Assembly (NCBI GenBank): GCA_017439185.1
Contig: JAFRTM010000020.1
Span: 1-64,000, forward strand
Length of the DNA: 64,000 bases
Direction of reading: 5' to 3'
Source: Bacteroidales bacterium
GTDB taxonomy: Bacteria > Bacteroidota > Bacteroidia > Bacteroidales > P3
Shown piece after piece: positions 45,186-53,782 of the stretch. The notes below the pieces were generated by a model that worked only from the letters and a program-made list of their open reading frames with translations, had not been told where the DNA came from and made no database searches. Within the stretch, counting starts at the first letter, position 1, and every line of letters starts with the position of its first letter. A program made the position numbers and the translations under genes.

Positions 45186-46193
45186 TCATAAATCCTTCTT
45201 ACCCTCTAAGGCAGGGGCGAAGGAGGGGTTGATGGCGAGGGCTTTGTCGTAGTATTCTGCCGCCTCGCTTTTGTTGCCGTTGAGGGCGTAGGCGCAGGCG
45301 AGGTTGGCGAGGGCTTCGATGTAGTTGGGGTCACACTCCACCGCCCTTTTCAGGTACTCGATAGCCTGAGGGTAGTCGCCATAGTGGAACATCTCGATGT
45401 AGCCGAGGTTGTGCCAAGCGTAGGGGTTGTTGGCGTCGAGGTCCAAGAGGTTCTTGTAGTGTTCCTCGGCTTTCTCCATCTTGCCTTGGTTTTGGTAGAA
45501 CATCGCCAACGAGTAAAGGACATTGGTGTTGGAGGGGTCGAGACGGAGGGCAGTGGCGAGGTATTCGAGAGCCAAGGGGTTGCCGCGGTCGGCGTATTCG
45601 TTGCCGAGTTCCTCGTAGGCACGGGGATAGTCGGGGTAGAGGTTGGTGAGTTTGCGGAAGTAGGACGCTGCCTTTGCCGTGTCTCCCGTTTCCTTGTAGA
45701 TAAAACCTTTCAGTTCGAGAGCTGTTCGGTTGTTAGGGTCGGCAGCCGTCACCTGACTGAGGTGGTCCATCGCACGGTCGTAGTCTTTCGAATAGAAGGC
45801 GATTTCGCCGAGTTTCAGCCACGCCTCGCGGTCGTTCTTGTCCATCTGCGTGACACGCTCGATTGCGGAATAGGAACCGTCCATGCGTCCGAGGCGGAAA
45901 TAGGTGTCGCCCAAAAGCATAAAATATTCCTTCTTGCCGTCGTCGAGGGAAGTGGCCTTCTCCAAGTCGGCGATTGCCTCGTTGTAGCGTTCGAGGTTCA
46001 CATAGACCTTGGCGCGCTCATAGAGCAGGTCGGCGTCCTTCGGCTTCTTCTTTATCTTGATGTCGAGGACTTCCAAACGCTCGCTGTCGCTCATCGTTTC
46101 CGACGGTTTCTTGCCGCCACAAGCGACTGTGCCGAACATCAGCGTCACCGTCACCACCGTCACCGCAATCTGTCTTAACAATATTCTATTCAT
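45186..46193 (-). CDS. TPR lipoprotein
   Basis: 335 residues from ATG 46193. Lipoprotein signal: MNRILLRQIAVTVVTVTLMF then GTVAC as lipobox (Cys ~25). About eight TPRs cover residues 55-335 (DADLLYERAKVYVNLERYNE and AYEELGNEYADRGNPLALEY are examples). Likely anchored to a periplasmic membrane face and a scaffold. The start at 46193 was chosen over 46235 because it gives a compact signal peptide. It lies upstream of the pyrB promoter on the same strand. Confidence 0.85.
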   Translation of the reverse strand: MNRILLRQIAVTVVTVTLMFGTVACGGKKPSETMSDSERLEVLDIKIKKKPKDADLLYERAKVYVNLERYNEAIADLEKATSLDDGKKEYFMLLGDTYFRLGRMDGSYSAIERVTQMDKNDREAWLKLGEIAFYSKDYDRAMDHLSQVTAADPNNRTALELKGFIYKETGDTAKAASYFRKLTNLYPDYPRAYEELGNEYADRGNPLALEYLATALRLDPSNTNVLYSLAMFYQNQGKMEKAEEHYKNLLDLDANNPYAWHNLGYIEMFHYGDYPQAIEYLKRAVECDPNYIEALANLACAYALNGNKSEAAEYYDKALAINPSFAPALEGKKDL

Positions 46194-46257
46194 ATTCCTT
46201 ATTATATACATATCTATATTATATATAGTCTCCACAGCTTATATCTGACTCTACTCC

Positions 46258-46378
46258 TTTTGCTCCCCTTTTGCTCTCCTTCTGTTCACCTTTTGTGCAA
46301 CAACCACATTACTACTACCATTAACCAACCATTAACCAACCTTTACTCAACCTTTAACCAACCTTTAACCGTTCCACT
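46258..46378. repeat. 11-bp-period tandem array E, entering the dus 3' end
   Basis: Eleven units in 11-bp register. It begins TTTTGCTCCCC, TTTTGCTCTCC (46258-46279) and ends ACCAACCATTA, ACCAACCTTTA, CTCAACCTTTA, ACCAACCTTTA, ACCGTTCCACT (46324-46378). The first unit is identical to a unit of array A. The right-hand units lie inside dus and encode its last residues LKVG, the stop codon included (46354-46356). Confidence 0.85.
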
Positions 46379-47289
46379 TCCTGTTCCACTCCTTTTTTGA
46401 ACTCTTCGTAGCCTTCGAGCCGCAGGAGTTCCCTTGCGCGGCTTTCCACGACGCCCAAACTCCTGTAAGCCAAGCACCAATACTCCTTCATCTTGCGCAC
46501 ACGGGGTTGGTCGGCGGGGAAGACACGGACAATCTCGTCCATCAAGTCCTGCACCATGTCGGCAGCCCTTTTGCGGCTGTCGCACTCCTCGCCTCTTATC
46601 TTCAACGGCAGGGAGGGATCGTAGAGGACTCCGCGGCCAATCATGACGTCATGTACGCCGAAGCGTTGGACAATGGAGTTGTAATCCTCGGCGGTGCAGA
46701 TGTCGCCATTGTATATGACCTTGTGGCGCAAGCGTTTGAGGCATTCGCCGAAGCGCTGAAGGTCGGGGGTTCCGCCATACTGCTGCTTGCCCGTTCGGGG
46801 ATGGATGGTGACGCTCTTCAGGTCGTAGGCGTTGAGGACGTCTATCACCCTTTCCGACTCGTCGCCGCTTCGGTGCCCGATCCTCATCTTCACGCTCAAA
46901 GCCACTCCCACCCTCGCGGTGACGTAGCGCAAGACCTCGTCGATCTCGTCGGGGAAAGGGAGTATGCCGCTGCCACGGTGCTTGGCGGCCACCCGCCGCA
47001 TGGGGCAGCCGATATTCCAATTGACTTCGTCGTAGCCCAACTTCTGCAAACCTTCCGCCATCACCACAAACTCTTCCTTTTCCTTGCCCAAGAGCTGCGG
47101 CACCACCCGCATGCTTCCCACGTTGTTCTCGGGCAGGACGTCGTCCAACTGCTCGTCGCTCGCCACCGTGCCGTGGGTCAGCGACAGGAACGGCGACACC
47201 GCATAGTCCAACGCCTTGGGGAAATGCCGCTCATAGACTCTACGGAAGAGCACTTCGGTCAATCCCTGCATTGGGGCGAGAATGAGCAT
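46354..47289 (-). CDS. dus: tRNA-dihydrouridine synthase
   Basis: 311 residues, FMN TIM-barrel. APMQGLTEVLFRRVYER at the N-terminus, EVNWNIGCPMRRVAAKHRG (~92) with the catalytic Cys, KMRIGHRSG (~145), TIHPRTGKQQYGG (~172), and GRGVLYDPSL. It reduces uridines in tRNA D-loops. The last codons lie in the 11-bp array E, so the C-terminal tail ERLKVG is set by repeat sequence. A 7-bp array precedes it. Confidence 0.95.
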   Translation of the reverse strand: MLILAPMQGLTEVLFRRVYERHFPKALDYAVSPFLSLTHGTVASDEQLDDVLPENNVGSMRVVPQLLGKEKEEFVVMAEGLQKLGYDEVNWNIGCPMRRVAAKHRGSGILPFPDEIDEVLRYVTARVGVALSVKMRIGHRSGDESERVIDVLNAYDLKSVTIHPRTGKQQYGGTPDLQRFGECLKRLRHKVIYNGDICTAEDYNSIVQRFGVHDVMIGRGVLYDPSLPLKIRGEECDSRKRAADMVQDLMDEIVRVFPADQPRVRKMKEYWCLAYRSLGVVESRARELLRLEGYEEFKKGVEQEVERLKVG

Positions 47290-47294
47290 GGGAG

Positions 47295-47357
47295 AGTTTT
47301 GAGTTTTAAGTTTTGAGTTATGAGTTATGAGTTCTAAGTTGTGAGTTATAAACTGAC
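47295..47357. repeat. 7-bp-period array upstream of dus
   Basis: Nine heptamers: AGTTTTG, AGTTTTA, AGTTTTG, AGTTATG twice, AGTTCTA, AGTTGTG, AGTTATA, AACTGAC. The same unit set and order (AGTTATG twice, AGTTCTA, AGTTATA) recurs at 56203. It fills the gap between FKBP (ends 47360) and dus (starts 47289). Confidence 0.88.
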
Positions 47358-47359
47358 CA

Positions 47360-48271
47360 CTATTTCACTGAGAGTACTTCAATTTCGAGGACCAAGGGGG
47401 TGTAGGCTTGCACTATGGGCTGAGCGCCCTGCTCGCCGTAAGCCATGGACGAGGGGATGAGGAGAGTGAGTTTGGATCCCTCCTTCCTGCCGTCCAAGCC
47501 GACCATCCACCCCTCGATGAGGGCGAGGTCGCCTACCTTGTAGGTGAGCGGCGAATAGCCTTTGCCTGCCACAACCGACTTCTCGGCTTCCGCCACCGAC
47601 TTCTTGCTCGTGTCGAAGAGGAATCCGTCGATAGTGCGGCAGACGTAATCGACCGTGACGGTCTTGCCTTTCTTCACCGCCTTGCCTTTGCCCTGCTCGG
47701 TGACCAACGCCATGACGCCCCCTTTCAGCTCCACCCACGGACCCGAGTGGTTGTTGAGGTACATCTCGATGAGATGGGGCTCGGCGGCTTTGCGTTGGCG
47801 CACCTCCGCCAAATACTGTTCCTGCTCCAACGCCAAGTCGTTGGGAGTGAGGATGTCGTCGATTTTCAGGGTATAGAAAAGCCTCATGCCTTTGCCTGCC
47901 ACATAGGAGGAGGGCATCTGCTCGGGGGTGACGTATTTAGCCATCTCGTCGGCACTCACGCCGAAGACCGCCACGTCGCCACGGTGCATCAGGAGGAGAC
48001 CCTCGGTGAGGTCGCCGCCGAAGGTGTAGTTGCCCACCTGAGTGAGGCGCTGAGGCTTGCCGCTGTTGCTCATAAGGGTGTCGCCTTCGAAGACGAGAGT
48101 CATCTCGCCCACGACAATATCGCCCCTCTGCACCTTCTGAGCGGCGGGATTGGACTTCTCGAAACGGTACATGAGACCGTTTTCGGTGATGTCGAAAAGA
48201 CGTTTTTCCTGAGCGGAGGCAGTCAACGCCATGCCCGCCACAAGGGCTATCACTGCTAATATTCGTTTCAT
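47360..48271 (-). CDS. exported FKBP-type peptidyl-prolyl isomerase
   Basis: 303 residues from ATG 48271. Signal peptide MKRILAVIALVAGMALTASA. Two FKBP-like units: an N-terminal one (~30-150: VQRGDIVVGEMTLVFEGDTL) that is degenerate, and a canonical C-terminal one (~200-303: KTVTVDYVCRTIDGFLFDTS, then EGWMVGLDGRKEGSKLTLLI and SMAYGEQG). It would isomerise Xaa-Pro bonds in the periplasm. The start at 48313 would overlap valS. Confidence 0.88.
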   Translation of the reverse strand: MKRILAVIALVAGMALTASAQEKRLFDITENGLMYRFEKSNPAAQKVQRGDIVVGEMTLVFEGDTLMSNSGKPQRLTQVGNYTFGGDLTEGLLLMHRGDVAVFGVSADEMAKYVTPEQMPSSYVAGKGMRLFYTLKIDDILTPNDLALEQEQYLAEVRQRKAAEPHLIEMYLNNHSGPWVELKGGVMALVTEQGKGKAVKKGKTVTVDYVCRTIDGFLFDTSKKSVAEAEKSVVAGKGYSPLTYKVGDLALIEGWMVGLDGRKEGSKLTLLIPSSMAYGEQGAQPIVQAYTPLVLEIEVLSVK

Positions 48272-48306
48272 ATCTGTCTGCGCTATCTGATTAGTAATTG
48301 TGACCA

Positions 48307-50934
48307 CTAACATCCGAAGGCTTTCAGCTGAGCCTTGAGGGCTTCAATCTTCTGTTCGGCGTCGGCTTTCTTCTTGCGCTCGTTGTTGACCACCGCTTCG
48401 GGGGCTCCGTTGACGAACTTCTCGTTGGAGAGCTTCTTCATGACGCTCGCCAAGAAGCCTTCGGCGTAGGCGAGTTCCCCTTTCAGTTTCTCGACCTCGG
48501 CAGCCACGTCGATGTTGGAGCTCATAGGCACGTAGTATTCGGTGGTGCCGACCATGAGGCTCACCGCTCCGTCCATCTTCTCTTCCACCGCCTCGATTTT
48601 GCCCACGTTGGCGAGTTTCATGACGATGCCGTCGAACTGCGAAGGATGCTGCCCTTTGACGTAGAGGTCCAAGGACTCCTTGGGCGACAAGCCCTTGCTG
48701 TTCCTGATGCCGCGGACTCCTGCTATGAGTTCACGGGTGCGGTCGAAGTCGTCGAGCATCCGTTGGTCGTAGAACACGCTCATCGGGTAGTGCTGCAGCA
48801 TGATGGTGGCGCTTTCGCAACGTTCTTTCAGCAGGTGCCATATCTCCTCGGTCACGAACGGCATGAAGGGGTGCAGGATGCACATGAGGCGTTCGAAGAT
48901 GCCGAGAGTAGCCGAGTAGGTCTCACGGTCTACGGGCGAGCCGTAGGCGGGCTTCACCATCTCGAGGAACCACGAGCAGAAGTCGTCCCACACAAGTTTG
49001 TAACTCTTCATGAGAGCCTCGCTGAGACGGTAGTGGTCGAAGTCGTATTCTATGCCTTCCAAGACAGCCGCCATGCGCTGTTCCATCCATTGGATGCTCT
49101 TGGCGTTGTCGTCGCTCTGCTGCAGTTCGTCGCTCACCGTCCATCCTTTGACCAAACGCAGGGCGTTCCAAATCTTGTTGGCGAAGTTGCGTCCCTGTTC
49201 GCAGATGCTCTCGTCGAAGGGGAGGTCGTTGCCCGCAGGGGCGGTGAGGAGCATTCCCATGCGCACTCCGTCGGCGCCGTATTTTTCAATCAGTCCGATG
49301 GGGTCGGGGCTGTTGCCGAGGCTCTTGCTCATCTTCCTGCCGAGCTTGTCGCGCACTATGCCTGTGAAATAGACGTGCCTGAAGGGCACCTCTTTCCTGT
49401 ATTCCTCGCCTGCCATAATCATCCTTGCCACCCAAAAGAAAATGATGTCGGGAGCGGTGATGAGGTCGTCGGTGGGGTAATAGTATTTGATTTCCTCGTT
49501 GTCGGGGTTGCGGATGCCGTCGAAGAGGGATATGGGCCACAGCCAACTGCTGAACCACGTGTCGAGGACGTCTTCGTCCTGACGGAGGTCTTCGGCTTTG
49601 ACGGTGCTGCCGAACTTCTCCTGAGCCAAGCGCAGAGCCTCTTCGGCAGTCTCAGCCACTATGGTCTCCTGTCTGCCCTCGATGTCGAGGTAGTAGGCGG
49701 GAATGCGCTGACCCCACCACAGTTGGCGGCTGATGCACCAATCCTTTATGTTTTCGAGCCAATGGCGGTAGGTGTTCTTGAACTTCTCGGGGTGGAACTG
49801 AATGGTGTCGTCCTCCACCACCTCGAGGGCTTTCTTCGCCACCTCGGTCATGCTCATAAACCACTGTGCCGAGAGTTTGGGTTCAATGACGGCGTCGGTA
49901 CGCTCGGAGTGCCCCACCTTGTTCACATAGTCCTCTATCTTCTCGATGAGACCCTGCTCGTCGAGGTCTTTGACTATCTGCTTGCGGCAGGCGAAGCGGT
50001 CCATGCCGACGTATTTGCCCCCTTCGCTGTTGAGGGTGCCGTTGTCGTTGAAGATGTCAATCGACGGCAGTCCGTACTTCATTCCGAGGTTGTAGTCGTT
50101 GATGTCGTGGGCAGGAGTAATCTTCAAGGCGCCTGTGCCGAACTCACGGTCGACGTACTCGTCCATGATGATGGGCACCACACGACCTACGGAGGGCACT
50201 ATGACCTTCTTGCCTTTGAGCCACGAGTAGCGCTCGTCCTCGGGGTGCACACACACCGCCGTGTCGCCCAAGATGGTCTCGGGACGGGTGGTGGCTACCA
50301 CTATATACTTGTCCTCCCCTTCCACGAAGTAGCGAAGGTAGTAGAGTTTGCTCTGACTCTCTTTGTAGATGACCTCCTCGTCGCTGACGGCGGTGAGAGC
50401 CTTGGGGTCCCAATTCACCATCCTCACTCCGCGGTAGATCAGTCCCTTGCGGTAGAGGTCGCAGAACACCCTTATGACGCTTTCGTAGCGTATGGGGTCC
50501 ATGGTGAAGGCGGTACGGTCCCAATCGCAACTTGCACCCAAGCGCCTCAGCTGCTTGAGTATTATGCCGCCATGCTCCTCTTTCCACTCCCATGCATATT
50601 TCATGAACTCTTCCCTGTCAAGGCTTCGCTTGTCTATACCCCTCTCTTTCAGCATGTTGACAACTTTCGCCTCGGTGGCTATGCTTGCGTGGTCCGTGCC
50701 TGGTACCCAACAGGCGTTGCGTCCCATCATGCGGGCACGGCGCACGAGGACATCCTGAATGGTGTTGTTGAGCATGTGTCCCATGTGCAGCACTCCCGTC
50801 ACATTGGGCGGCGGTATCACCACCACATAGGGTCTCCTGTTGTCGGGCTCGCTGTGGAATATTTTCTTCTCCAACCAAAACTTATACCATTTTTCCTCCA
50901 CCTCGGCAGGGGCATAATGCGGTGCTATCTCCAT
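48307..50934 (-). CDS. valS: valyl-tRNA synthetase
   Basis: 875 residues, class I. HIGH-like motif [15 protein letters not shown] (~42), the KMSKS motif [16 protein letters not shown] (~533), editing domain with [13 protein letters not shown] (~210), and a C-terminal coiled coil ([20 protein letters not shown]) that binds tRNA. -7 box at 50980-50987. It ends 35 bp upstream of FKBP. Confidence 0.98.
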   Translation of the reverse strand: MEIAPHYAPAEVEEKWYKFWLEKKIFHSEPDNRRPYVVVIPPPNVTGVLHMGHMLNNTIQDVLVRRARMMGRNACWVPGTDHASIATEAKVVNMLKERGIDKRSLDREEFMKYAWEWKEEHGGIILKQLRRLGASCDWDRTAFTMDPIRYESVIRVFCDLYRKGLIYRGVRMVNWDPKALTAVSDEEVIYKESQSKLYYLRYFVEGEDKYIVVATTRPETILGDTAVCVHPEDERYSWLKGKKVIVPSVGRVVPIIMDEYVDREFGTGALKITPAHDINDYNLGMKYGLPSIDIFNDNGTLNSEGGKYVGMDRFACRKQIVKDLDEQGLIEKIEDYVNKVGHSERTDAVIEPKLSAQWFMSMTEVAKKALEVVEDDTIQFHPEKFKNTYRHWLENIKDWCISRQLWWGQRIPAYYLDIEGRQETIVAETAEEALRLAQEKFGSTVKAEDLRQDEDVLDTWFSSWLWPISLFDGIRNPDNEEIKYYYPTDDLITAPDIIFFWVARMIMAGEEYRKEVPFRHVYFTGIVRDKLGRKMSKSLGNSPDPIGLIEKYGADGVRMGMLLTAPAGNDLPFDESICEQGRNFANKIWNALRLVKGWTVSDELQQSDDNAKSIQWMEQRMAAVLEGIEYDFDHYRLSEALMKSYKLVWDDFCSWFLEMVKPAYGSPVDRETYSATLGIFERLMCILHPFMPFVTEEIWHLLKERCESATIMLQHYPMSVFYDQRMLDDFDRTRELIAGVRGIRNSKGLSPKESLDLYVKGQHPSQFDGIVMKLANVGKIEAVEEKMDGAVSLMVGTTEYYVPMSSNIDVAAEVEKLKGELAYAEGFLASVMKKLSNEKFVNGAPEAVVNNERKKKADAEQKIEALKAQLKAFGC

Positions 50935-50979
50935 AATTATTATATTTTTATATTATTTTTTCTATAATAAACAATCGGG

Positions 50980-50987
50980 CAAAGATA
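50980..50987 (-). promoter_or_regulatory. -7 box for valS
   Basis: TATCTTTG on the minus strand (plus-strand CAAAGATA), 46 bp before the valS start, in an AT-rich gap. Confidence 0.65.
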
Positions 50988-51083
50988 CACAATTATTTTT
51001 AATTGGACGTTTTTTTCGTTCAATTTTTGTAATTTGCCTGATAAGAAGTGTTCCCTGCACCCTTCCTGCAGGGTCTTTGGGCT

Positions 51084-51842
51084 CTATGAGTCTTCCCTGA
51101 CGTCTGCCGCTACCACCCCTATTTGCGCCGTGATGCTCACTCCGCGGTTGTTGTCTATTCGGTACTGCCACTTGCCGCCGTCTTCTGCCTTCTGTCTGTA
51201 CACTGCCACCTCCTCCCCTCGGCGGGTCTCGGCGAGGAAGTCTATCTCCAAGTCGCACACTGCCGTGCCATCGGGGCGCAGGTCGTCTATCCACTTCACA
51301 TATTCGCTGTTGTTCACATGGCGGGTGTGGTCAAGCATCGAAGGTTTTACCTTGAAGGAGTCCACCTTGTCGGCGTCGGCGAAGGGTTGCAGGCGCAGTT
51401 TGGCGAGCCTCTGCTTGTCTGTGGCGCACTCGGTGTGGTGCACATAACCCTCCATTATGCTGTCCAAGCGGCATACCCTGCGGGCTGTAAAGTCTATCAC
51501 AACCCAATAGGCCGAGGCGGTGGCGAGGACGTTGCCCTCGTGGTCGAACACGCGGTAGTCACGGGCGTTGAAAAGCCCGTCGTTGCCTCTCGACCACGTG
51601 GAGAACTGCACGACCTCGCCATAGGCGGGCATCCTCTCTATCACGTAGTACATCCTGCTCAGCACCCATGCCTTGTCCTTCGCTATGAGGTCGAAGTAGC
51701 TTATATGGGTGAGTATCGTGTGTTCCTCCGCCACGGTCTGCATCAGGCGTGAGAGTCCCCACAGCGAGAGGCGGTCGTCCTCGTCGCAGAGGTACGACTC
51801 TATCTTGTAACTGTTCGTATATACGTTCCTGTCGTCTATCAT
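51084..51842 (-). CDS. acyl-ACP thioesterase
   Basis: 252 residues, double hot-dog fold of the plant FatA/FatB-like bacterial family. N-terminal half YLCDEDDRLSLWGLSRLMQT with AWVLSRMYYVIERMP; C-terminal half DHTRHVNNSEYVKWIDDLRP, which contains the Asn/His region expected for the active site. It releases fatty acids from ACP. The gene is 33 bp downstream of argS. Confidence 0.92.
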   Translation of the reverse strand: MIDDRNVYTNSYKIESYLCDEDDRLSLWGLSRLMQTVAEEHTILTHISYFDLIAKDKAWVLSRMYYVIERMPAYGEVVQFSTWSRGNDGLFNARDYRVFDHEGNVLATASAYWVVIDFTARRVCRLDSIMEGYVHHTECATDKQRLAKLRLQPFADADKVDSFKVKPSMLDHTRHVNNSEYVKWIDDLRPDGTAVCDLEIDFLAETRRGEEVAVYRQKAEDGGKWQYRIDNNRGVSITAQIGVVAADVREDS

Positions 51843-51875
51843 CGCTTTAAGGTTTAATATCGCAAATGCCGTCCC

Positions 51876-53660
51876 CTACATCCTCTCAGGCACCTCGATG
51901 CCGAGGATGTCCATGGTGTTGCGCAAGGCGGTCGCCACCGTGTCGCACAGGGCAATCCTGAAACTGCGCACCTCGGTGTTCGGTTCCCTCAGTATCGGGG
52001 TGTCCTGATAGAAGGAATTGAACGCCTTGGCGAGGTCGTAGGCGTAGTTTGCCACCTGTGCAGGACTCATAGCCTCGGAAGCCTGTTCTATGACCGTCGG
52101 CATGGTGTGGAGCAGTTTCACCACCTCGCGCTCTTTCTCCTGCAGGGCTATGCCTGCCCACTCTCCGTTCCGCTCCGTCTGCTCCCCTCCCCTTCTCACT
52201 ATGCTCCTGATGCGGGCGTGGGTGTATTGGATGAACGGTCCCGTGTTGCCGTTGAAGTCTATGCTTTCGGCGGGATTGAACAGCATGTTCTTGGTGGGGT
52301 CCACTTTCAGTATGAAGTATTTGAGGGCTCCGAGTGCGAGGATATGGTAGAGGTGGGTGCGTTCCGCTTCGGAGAGTTCGTCGTTTTTGCCGTGTGCCTC
52401 GCTCATCTCCTTGGCGGTCTGCTCCATTTGGTCTATGAGGTCGTCGGCGTCCACCACGGTGCCTTCCCTCGACTTCATCTTGCCGTTGGGCAATTCCACC
52501 ATGCCGTAACTCAGGTGATAGACCTTCTCTGCCCACGGGAATCCCAACTTGGAGAGGACTATCTTGAGCACCTTGAAATGGTAGTCTTGCTCGTTTCCTA
52601 CGACGTATATGAGCCTCTCGGCGCCGAAGTCCTCGTGACGCAGCAGTGCCGTGCCGAGGTCTTGGGTCATATATACCGACGTGCCGTCGCTGCGGAGGAG
52701 GAGTTTTTGGTCCAAGCCGTCGGCGGCGAGGTCTATCCACACCGAGCCGTCTTCCTTGCGGAAAAACACCCCTTTCTCCAATCCCTTCTGCACCAACTCC
52801 TTGCCGAGGAGGTAGGTCTCGCTTTCGTGATAGACCTTGTCGAAGGCTATGCCGAGGCGGTTGTAGGTCTCGTCGAATCCTGCATAAACCCACCCGTTCA
52901 TCGTCTCCCACAGGGTGCGCACCTCCTTGTCGCCCTCTTCCCACTTCTTCAACATAGCCTGCGCCTCTTTCATCAGGGGCGACTCTTTCTTGGCTTTCTC
53001 TTCCTCCATCCCTTCCGCCACCATGGCGGCAACCTCTTCCTTATAGTGCTTGTCGAACTCCACATAGTATTTGCCCACCAAGTGGTCGCCTTTCATGCCC
53101 GACGTCTCGGGGGTCTCGCCGTTGCCGTAGCGCTGCCACGCCAACATGCTCTTGCATATATGTATTCCCCTGTCGTTCACGAGGTTCACCTTCTTCACGT
53201 TGTGTCCTCCCACGGCGAGGAGACGGCTGACGCTCCATCCGAGGAGGTTGTTGCGTATGTGACCGAGATGCAGCGGCTTGTTGGTATTGGGGCTTGAATA
53301 CTCTATCACCACGGGAGCTGCCCCTTCGGCGGCTTGCTTCAAGCCGTAGGTGCCGTTGCCTGTTATCGCTGCCACGAAGTCGGTCCAATAGCGGTCGGCT
53401 ATCGTAAGGTTCAGGAAACCTTTCACCACGTTGTATTCGCTCACCTCCTCCACGTTCTTCTGCAGCCACTCCCCTATCTCGCCACCCACTGCCTCGGGCG
53501 ACTTCCTCGCCGCCTTCACATACGGGAACACCACCAAGGTGATGTCGCCTGCAAACTCTTTCTTTGTTCCCTGCAGCAGTATTTTTTCACTCTCCACCTC
53601 TATTCCGTACATCTCTCTAAGGCTTTTGCTTATAGCCTTTTGCAGTTTTTCTTCTATCAT
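51876..53660 (-). CDS. argS: arginyl-tRNA synthetase
   Basis: 594 residues from ATG 53660. Start MIEEKLQKAISKSLREMYG is the usual ArgS opening; the longer ORF (to 53774) adds a hydrophobic stretch and would run over the promoter. ATP-site signature NKPLHLGHIRNNLLG (HLGH, ~125), and the C-terminal DALR anticodon domain with GPFIQYTHARIRSIVRR (~480). It is followed by the acyl-ACP thioesterase. Confidence 0.97.
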   Translation of the reverse strand: MIEEKLQKAISKSLREMYGIEVESEKILLQGTKKEFAGDITLVVFPYVKAARKSPEAVGGEIGEWLQKNVEEVSEYNVVKGFLNLTIADRYWTDFVAAITGNGTYGLKQAAEGAAPVVIEYSSPNTNKPLHLGHIRNNLLGWSVSRLLAVGGHNVKKVNLVNDRGIHICKSMLAWQRYGNGETPETSGMKGDHLVGKYYVEFDKHYKEEVAAMVAEGMEEEKAKKESPLMKEAQAMLKKWEEGDKEVRTLWETMNGWVYAGFDETYNRLGIAFDKVYHESETYLLGKELVQKGLEKGVFFRKEDGSVWIDLAADGLDQKLLLRSDGTSVYMTQDLGTALLRHEDFGAERLIYVVGNEQDYHFKVLKIVLSKLGFPWAEKVYHLSYGMVELPNGKMKSREGTVVDADDLIDQMEQTAKEMSEAHGKNDELSEAERTHLYHILALGALKYFILKVDPTKNMLFNPAESIDFNGNTGPFIQYTHARIRSIVRRGGEQTERNGEWAGIALQEKEREVVKLLHTMPTVIEQASEAMSPAQVANYAYDLAKAFNSFYQDTPILREPNTEVRSFRIALCDTVATALRNTMDILGIEVPERM

Positions 53661-53681
53661 TGTTACATATTTTTTCAAATG

Positions 53682-53689
53682 CAAAAATA
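53682..53689 (-). promoter_or_regulatory. -7 box for argS
   Basis: TATTTTTG on the minus strand, fitting TAnnTTTG, 22 bp before the argS ATG. It supports the start at 53660 rather than the longer ORF. Confidence 0.6.
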
Positions 53690-53732
53690 CAAAATAATTT
53701 TTATTCATTATTATTATTAAAGAAAAAAGTGT

Positions 53733-53740
53733 TACCTTTG
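53733..53740 (+). promoter_or_regulatory. -7 box for hppA
   Basis: TACCTTTG on the plus strand, 43 bp before the hppA start. It faces away from the argS promoter 44 bp to the left. Confidence 0.6.
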
Positions 53741-53782
53741 CAACTGCAAATAAAATAAGAGAAAAATATAACAATACTGATA

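Noticed and set aside
48646-50967. A 773-codon open frame antisense to valS
   Set aside because: It lies wholly opposite a clear valyl-tRNA synthetase; base skew and codon pattern of valS keep the opposite strand open. Its translation is Val/His/Glu-rich with no motifs.
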